64,000 bases of DNA from Candidatus Thorarchaeota archaeon (GTDB lineage Archaea; Asgardarchaeota; Thorarchaeia; Thorarchaeales; Thorarchaeaceae), in the NCBI GenBank assembly GCA_029858305.1, contig JAOUFI010000004.1, positions 1 through 64,000 on the forward strand, in the 5' to 3' direction. Numbering within the stretch: position 1 is the first letter of the stretch; each line of letters begins with the position of its first letter. A model generated the notes under the pieces. That model made no database searches and was not told the origin of the DNA. It saw nothing but the letters and a program-made list of their open reading frames with translations. Made by a program: the position numbers and the translations under genes. Shown here in pieces: positions 45,612-54,600 of this stretch.

Positions 45612-45677
45612 CGAAATATCTGAAGCCAGACTCTTTGAAAAGACTTCCGCCTTTAAAAGTGGGAATCTTCTCGCAAG

Positions 45678-48600
45678 TTATTTTTCTGGCTCTAAGAATG
45701 ACTCCAACAGACTGATTATTTCTTTCTTAGAGAGTCTTCTCAATTCTCTTGGACTAGCTGTGCTTTTGATGTCATCAGGAAGCAGCTCCAACAGCACTTT
45801 CTTATCAAGCTTCGAGAGATCCTCTAGTCTTAAAGCGACATCAGGCATTTCTGCAGGGATTGAATCAGGTAGGACTTCAGGTAATGGCTCTTCAGCGGGA
45901 GTATAGGATTCAAGAAGTGATCGAACCTCTTTCTTAGACATTCTTTTTACATCCTCTTCAGGAAGAGCATCTCGAATTTCTGGGGGTAATCTGTCAAGAA
46001 GTTCCTTCTTCGTCAATGATTTGTCTATCACAATCTCTGATTCAGGCAGGATTTCTGGCTCTGAAACAGGCTCAGGTATGACATCGATAGATTCAGCTTC
46101 AATAGATTCGATATATTCTTCATCTGAAGGAACTGCCTCATCGATTTGTGGTTCTTGGGCAGAAACGGAGGGTTGAAGATCCAGCTCAGTTGCAATATCT
46201 GTTTCTGCCTCAATCACTTCGATTTGACCTTCCTCTGTAGGTAGAACTTCTTCTTGCATTGATTCAGGTACATCAGGCTCCTCAGACAATGCGATGCTGT
46301 CTTCAGGGATACTAATGGACTTAGAATCTTCAATAGGCTCAAGCTCAGTTTCTTGAAGAGTAACTTCTGGTTCGTATACATCCATTTCAGAAGAAGCAAC
46401 AGGTGCGGCAGCCTCTGCTTCAGGTTCAACGACCTCGGCAGCTACAACATCCTCGACCAAAGCACCTTCTTCTGCGGTCTCAGCGAGCAATTCAGTTTCT
46501 AAAAGCTCCCTTGCATCAGGTCCAAGTCCATCACTGATAGGCGCGACATCAGTTTCTATGATCTCGGGTTCCGCAGGAGTTGTAATCGTCGGTTCAGGTA
46601 TTCCAAAATCAGAAACCTCAATTTCTCCAACTCCAATGCTGACCCCTCCTCGTCTTCTTCGTGAGGCGATTAAAGCTACTCCAATAAGAACTATGCCAGC
46701 GCCACCACCAATTAACATCAGCGTCATTGTATCTAGAGTGAAACCTGGAACAGCAATCCATTCTACTTCTACACTCAAACTAGCTGGGTCAAAAGCCGAT
46801 ACACCATACAGGCTATCTGTGATGCTTCCGATTGTAAATGCGTAATTGCCAGCGAGAGTCTTCGTGATACTGATGGTCCAATAACCACCTACAGAATTGT
46901 AGGTCATGGAAACACTCTCACCTGTGAGAAACACTTCACCATTAGTGAATGGTGTGTCATCAAATTCGTAGGCGAGAGTTGCACGAATCTCAGTAGCTAA
47001 ACCTGCATCTTGAGAGAGCGATGTTGCTGTAAGTGTGATTGCCTTGATTCTATCCCAGATGATTGTTATATCGCCAACTGATTGAACAAAGTTATTGATT
47101 TCTCCCAATGACGCAGAGATTATGCTGTATGTTGTACTTCCCACAGTGCTCTGCGTAACCGATGCAACAAATAATCCACCGGACGGGATACAGGAGATAT
47201 CACCTGTCATACTGACTGAGATGCCAGTAGGGATGATTATACCAGCGGTTTCAAGTCTAGCACCCCATTGAATATCTACGGATTCACCTACACCCACTCT
47301 GCCATCATCAGATGATACTGAGTAGAATTCAATTCTATCCCAATACACAGTGACCTCATTCGAATCCATATTATATTCACTAATACCGTGGTCTGTGGCA
47401 TTACAAAGCGTAAGATCGTCAAATGTAATAGCAATGTATGAACCAAGAGTGACATAGGTTTCCCAAATGCCAGATCCGACGTGAGTCAAAGAATAACCTG
47501 CTATGTTGAATTCACCCGCGACGACAGGCGAATCATCGTACTCAAAGTGAATCTCAACAGATATTCTAACATTATCGCCAGGATCATGATACAGCTCATC
47601 AGCGAGTACTGAAACAATCAGTACCCTGTCCCAGATGCAGTAAGTGATATCATTGGAGAGAATGGCTGTTATGTTGAATGCATCAAAAGTCGCTGAAAGA
47701 ACCGTGTACCATTGTATTTGAGGCGAAGTGTACACGAAATTGGTATTGTTTAAAGTAAGGACACCATCAAACGGAGTGTTGTCGAATGCATAGGTGGCAC
47801 TGACAACTATACCAGTGGCATTTGCACCTACATTGACATGTGCGTCAGTAGGATCAGTTATGATAATATTTAGAGCGTCCCAAATCACCTGTTGAACAGA
47901 GGTTGATTCAAACCACTCTGTCAGACCATAAGTCGATTCACTTGCAGATGCTACATCAAACCAAGCCACGGAAGGACTGGTTGAAGTTTCTTGCCATCTC
48001 CAATATAGACCTAAAGCATCCCAGACCAGAGTTCTGGAACCATTGAGGTCTAGTATCAATCCACTCTGGATTGTAAAATCATCATACTCATACCTGGCTC
48101 TCCACCAGACTTCACAGTAGGAGTTGATATCGATTCGACCATCGACAACACCAGCCTCATAGATCTCTATCCTATCAGTGATGAACGTAGCAATCAAGCT
48201 TGTCGTGTAGTATAGGTCAGTTCCTCCAGATCCACTTCCCTGAACAACAATCTTGAATGTGTAATTGTTTAATCCAATTGTTGCAGGAGAGCCAATGCTT
48301 GAAATACTGAAACTTCCAGCAGATAGGTCTCCACTCCATGTTTCAACACCATCTCGTATTATCCAAACATCTGTTTCGTTTGCTAGAGGACTGTGGCTTG
48401 ATCCATAGTATGTTACAGAACCAGATCCAATGAGATCTGCAGTATTGATGTTTCCACGGTCATCAGAGAGACTTGGTGAGGTGGAGTAATCAAGCCTGGT
48501 TTCAAAGTTCCAATTAGTTTCATAGTAGTTTGACGCAGAATCAATTCCATCACTGACGAATTGAAGTATGTCAGTGTCTATCAAGACATCATGATTCCAA

Positions 48601-51600
48601 CCAATTTTGATGTACCAAGTGATTGTCAGTGTATTACCTGCACCAGTCGCATAGGACATGACATCAGCAATTACTATTGAGCTACCAGATTCGAGCGAGA
48701 ATGTATCTGTGGCAGTAGTGTATCTAATAGTCCAATATGGGGTGATTTGGTCATCAGAATAGAGGGTTAATTCGACATAGCTTATGTCAGTGTATCCATC
48801 AAGATCACTCACTGAAGTTGTGATAATGTAGAAACGATACCGTGCGTAGAGATAGTTTGTGTCGTCGCCATTTGTCAACACAGGACTTGAATCGTTGACT
48901 GGAATCTCGTTTGGAGCTACAGACCATGTAACCTGTTGTGTGGTAGTGGTGAACGCAGTGATATCATATGTAGACTCACTTGACACCAGACTCGCATTGT
49001 AGAAATATGTCACGTCGGTATTTGTATCAACAAATTGTGAAACGTTTCCATCAACAAATGAGTGCCACCAAGTTCCATTCCGATCGATTACAAGCTGATA
49101 GGTTGTGCAAACTGCACTATTATACTCAAATGTAACTGATAGAGTGAAGTTTGCTTGATGACCATTTACCGATGATGCATCATCGACTCCAATGACAATG
49201 ACTAGTCTGTCCCAGATGACATTCTGCGACTGAGTATTCTGGTCCACAACAGTGAGCCCATGGATATTACCACTTCCTGCAACTAGGTTGTACGTGTTCA
49301 TAACGACTATGGATTCAGAGTCAGAGAATCTCCAGAGACCTGCACCTTGATGAGATGCGGAGATTCCGTTCACTGTAATTGTACCATCAGTAACGGGAGA
49401 GTCATCATAGTCGTAGTAGAGAATCACATCAATATCAACACTGTCACCAATATTGACATGATTATCACTCACAGAGTATGACTGGACTTGTATTCTATCC
49501 CAGATGACACTTACATTATTGCCTGAGAGATTTAATGAAGTAATACCAAAGTTGGATTCGGAGCTTGAGTTCACATAGTAGATCCAAGATCCTACTGAAG
49601 CTTGACTAACTATCAATTCAAATCGTCCATCGCTAAAGTCCCAGTTCATTGAAGATCCAGCTAGAGTCACTGTGTCTCCTGAGCCTAGGAACGAGCTGTC
49701 ATAAGCAAGCCATAATGTGACTCTTATCTCAACATAGGCTCCAACATCGACCCTTGTGGCATTAGCCAAAGTTGTTTGAACGACAATCTGATCCCAGATG
49801 ACATCCTGAGTCATAGCATTCTGGTTAACCTGGGTAAGTCCGTGAATGCCACCGGAATAGGCAACAGTATCGTAAGTGAACAATTGTACAGATGATTTTG
49901 TGTCAGTAAATCTCCAAGTCCCACTTCCTTGATGTGTAGCTGCAATTCCGTTTATTGTAACTGATCCGTTAATGACTGGGCTAGAATCGTACTCGTATAA
50001 GAGTTCTACATCAATTGTGGCAGCGTCATTGATATCTATTCGTGGATCCAAAGCCGCATATGATTGAACAGCAATCTGATCAGTTATGTATGTTGATTGT
50101 GTTGTGCTGCTGAGAAGATCAGTTCCTCCACTTCCAGCGGCCTCAATAACAGCTTTAATTGTCAAAGTGTCTTGACCGACTTCATCATCAGCGTAGACTG
50201 TCAGACTAAACTGTCCAGAGGTGAGTGAAAGGTCACTCCATGGGCCAATAGATGTTCCATACTCTGAACTTGACACCCAGACATCGGTTTCATTAGCAAG
50301 GGGATAGTTGTCGACAGAACCTAGGAAGATGAGTGTTCCTGAAACAGTAAAAGCTCCATCAAGAGGACCACGATTTTCTGTTCCTGAACCGTCGTCAATT
50401 GTTAGACCAGTAATCTCTAGACGGGTTTCAACATCCCAATCTGATTCATAGAAGTCCTCATCTCCGATTTTTCCATCATGGACATATTGTTTCATGTCCA
50501 CATCGGTCAGATCTAAATGATCCCAACCAATTTTGATGTACCAAGTAACATCCAAATCATTTCCAAAGCCAACTGCAAATGATGAGGTGCTTAGAGTGAT
50601 GTAAGTACCGCCCAACTCAACTGTGAATATGTCACCTGAAACAGTATATCTAACCGTCCAGACAGGAGTTGTTCTAGAGTTGTCATAGAGTGTCAATTCT
50701 ATGTAGTCGATATCGTTGTATCCATCTGCATCTGATACACTGCTAGTGATGATATAGTAATTATAACGAGCATACAAGTTGTCAGTATCATCAGGATTTG
50801 ATAAATTAGGTGCAGAATCGTTTACTGGAGCAGAGTTGGGCGCTGCAGACCATACAACCTGCTGACTGTTCGTTGAGAAAGAGAGCACACCATATGTGGA
50901 TTCTGATGTCACTACAAATACGGTGTAGGTGTAAGAGTCGTCAATGTTTGCATCAACAAATGATGATTTGTTTGTATCAGTAAATGAGTACCACCAGGTC
51001 CCATTCCTATGAATAGCAATCTGGTAGGATGTGCATACAGTATCATCGTAGTCAAAGAGGACTGCAAGAGTGAAGTTTGCTTGGACTCCATTAAGTGGAG
51101 TAGAATCATCAACACCAATCATGATAACGAGTTGGTCCCAAATCATGTAGGTTTCATCATTCGAACTTATCGTGGTTATTCCGAAACCATCTCCAGAAAC
51201 ACTGAGAACTGTATAACCCCACTTGACAGCTGTTCCATCTCCATCAAAGTCAGTGTTGTTTAAAGTGAATGTGCCATCAAACACCGATCCATCATAATCA
51301 TAGATGGCTGACACAATGATACCTGAAGCATTGGCATTGATGCTTTGTCTGTTGTCTGTGGGTCCAGTGATGGTTATAGTAATTGAGTCCCAGATCATGA
51401 AGGTCTCATCGTTCGAACTTATGGTCGTAATACCGTAGGAGTCTCCAGAAACACTGAGCACTGTGTAACCCCACTTGACAGCTGTTCCATCTCCATCAAA
51501 ATCAGTATTATTCAGAGTAAAGGTGCCATCAAATTCCGCTCCATCATAATCATAAACTGCGGATACAATTATTCCAGATGCATTAACGTTTAGATTTTGC

Positions 51601-54600
51601 CTATTGTCTGTGGGTCCAACGATGGAGATTGTAATTGAGTCCCAGATCATGAAAGTTTCATCATTCGAACTTATCGTGGTTATTCCGAAACCATCTCCAG
51701 AAACACTGAGGACCGTATAGCCCCACTTGACAGCTGTTCCATCTCCATCAAAGTCAGTGTTGTTTAAGGTGAAAGATCCATCAAACACTGACCCATCATA
51801 ATCATAAACTGCGGATACAATGATGCCTGAAGCATTGGTATTTAGATTCTGTCTGTTATCTGTTGGTCCAGTGATGATTATAGTAATTGAGTCCCAGATC
51901 ATGAAGGTTTCGTCATTGGAACTTATGGTAGTTATGCCATAGGAGTCACCTGAAATGCTGAGAACTGTGTAGCCCCACTTGACAGCTGTGCCATCACCAT
52001 CATAATCTGTATTGTTTAAAGTGAAGGTGCCGTCAAAGGGTGTACTATCATAATCATAGACTGCTGTCACTATAATGCCTGAGGCATTTGCATTCAGGTT
52101 CTGTCTATTGTCTGTGGGTCCAGTGATAGTGATAGTCACTGAATCCCAAATCATGAAGGTCTCATCATTGGAGCTTATTGTGGTTATACCGAAACCATCA
52201 CCTGAGACGCTGAGGATTGTATAGCCCCACTTGACAGCTGTCCCATCTCCATCAAAGTCAGTATTGTTCAGAGTAAAGGTGCCATCAAAGGTTGCACCAT
52301 CATAGTCATAGACTGCTGATATTATGATTCCAGATGCGTTAGCATTCAGGTTCTGTCTGTTATCTGTGGGTCCAGTGATGGTGATTGTAATTGAGTCCCA
52401 GATCATGAAGGTCTCATCGTTCGAACTTATGGTCGTTATACCGAAACCATCACCTGAAACGCTGAGGACTGTGTAGCCCCACTTGACAGCTGTCCCATCT
52501 CCATCAAAGTCAGTATTGTTCAGAGTAAAGGTGCCATCAAAGGTTGCACCATCATAGTCATAGACTGCGGATACAATTATTCCAGATGCGTTTGCATTCA
52601 GGTTCTGTCTGTTATCTGTAGGACCAGCAATTGTAATAGTAATTGAGTCCCAGATCATGAATGTCTCATCGTTCGAACTTATCGTCGTTATATCGAATGA
52701 GTCTCCAAAAACACTGAGAACAGTGTAGCCCCATTTTACAGCTGTGCCATCCCCATCAAAGTCTGTGTTGTTTAGAATAAACGTGCCATCAAAAACTGTG
52801 CCGTCATAGTCATAAATTGCGGATACAATTATTCCAGATGCGTTTGCATTCAGGTTCTGTCTGTTGTCTGTAGGTCCAGTAATGGTAATGGTCACTGAGT
52901 CCCAGATCATGAATGTCTCATCGTTCAAACTTATTGTGGTTATTCCATAAGAGTCTCCAGAAACGCTGAGAACTGTGTAACCCCACTTGACAGCTGTTCC
53001 ATCTCCATCAAAGTCAGTATTGTTTAGAGTAAAGATACCATCAAACGCTACACCATCATAGTCATAGACAGCTGATACAATGATTCCAGATGCGTTAGCG
53101 TTGAGGTTCTGCCTGTTGTCGGTAGGACCAACAATGGTGATTGTAATTGAGTCCCAGATCATAAAGGTCTCATCGTTCGAACTTATTGTGGTTATTCCAA
53201 AACTGTCTCCGGAAACACTGAGAACAGTGTAGCCCCACTTGACAGCTGTTCCATCTCCGTCAAAGTCTGTGTTATTTAGAGTGAAAGTTCCATCAAACGC
53301 TGCACCATCATAGTCATAGGCTGCTGATATTATGATTCCAGATGCGTTTGCATTCAGGTTTTGTCTGTTGTCTGTAGGTCCAGTGATGGTAATGGTCACT
53401 GAGTCCCAGATCATGAATGTCTCATCGTTTGAACTTATGGTCGTTATACCATAGGAGTCTCCGGAAACGCTGAGAACTGTGTAACCCCATTTGACAGCTG
53501 TGCCATCTCCATCGAAGTCTGTGTTGTTCAAGATAAATGATCCCTCAAAAGATGTACCATCATAATCATAGACTGCTGTCACTACAATACCTGAAGCATT
53601 AGCGTTAAGGTTCTGTCTGTTGTTGGTAGGACCAGCGATTGTAATAGTAATTGAGTCCCAGATCATAAAGGTCTCATCGTTCGAACTTATGGTCGTTATA
53701 CCATAGGAGTCTCCGGAAACGCTGAGAACTGTGTAACCCCATTTGACAGCTGTGCCATCTCCGTCAAAGTCTGTATTGTTTAGAATGAATGATCCGTCAA
53801 AAGATGTACCATCATAATCATAGACTGCTGTCACTACAATACCTGAAGCATTAGCGTTAAGGTTCTGTCTATTATCTGTGGGTCCAGTAAAGGTGATTGT
53901 AATTGAGTCCCAGATCATGAAAGTTTCATCATTCGAGCTTATTGTGGTTATACCGAAACTATCTCCAGAAACACTGAGAACTGTATAGCCCCACTTGACA
54001 GCTGTCCCATCTCCATCAAAGTCTGTATTGTTAAGGGCGAAAGTACCATCAAACACTACGCCATCATAGTCATAGACAGCTGATACAATGATTCCAGATG
54101 CGTTAGCGTTCAGGTTCTGCCTGTTGTCAGTGGGTCCAGTAAAGGTGATTGCAATTGAGTCCCAGATCATGAAAGTTTCATCATTCGAACTTATTGTGGT
54201 TATACCGAAACTATCTCCAGAAACACTGAGAACTGTATAGCCCCACTTGACAGCTGTCCCATCTCCATCAAAGTCAGTGTTGTTTAAAGTGAATATGCCA
54301 TCAAACACGGCTCCATCGTAGTCATAGACTGCTGATACTATGATACCTGAAGCATTGGCATTCAAGTTCTGCCGGTTGTCTGTTGGACCAACAATTGCTA
54401 TTGTCAGAGAGTCCCATATATGGTATGTATAATCATTAGTACTAATCACAGTGATTCCATGTGTTCCACCACCAATCGAGGAAACTGTGTAGTACCATCT
54501 GACAGCAGTTCCATCTCCATCAAAGTCTGTGTTGTTTAGGGTGTAAGTTCCATCAAATGCTGTACCATCATAATCATAGACTCCACTAACGATAATACCT

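Noticed and set aside
50912..51263. Short frames on both strands inside the giant gene
   Set aside because: They are by-products of the repeat composition and conflict with a continuous 3,800-codon reading frame.
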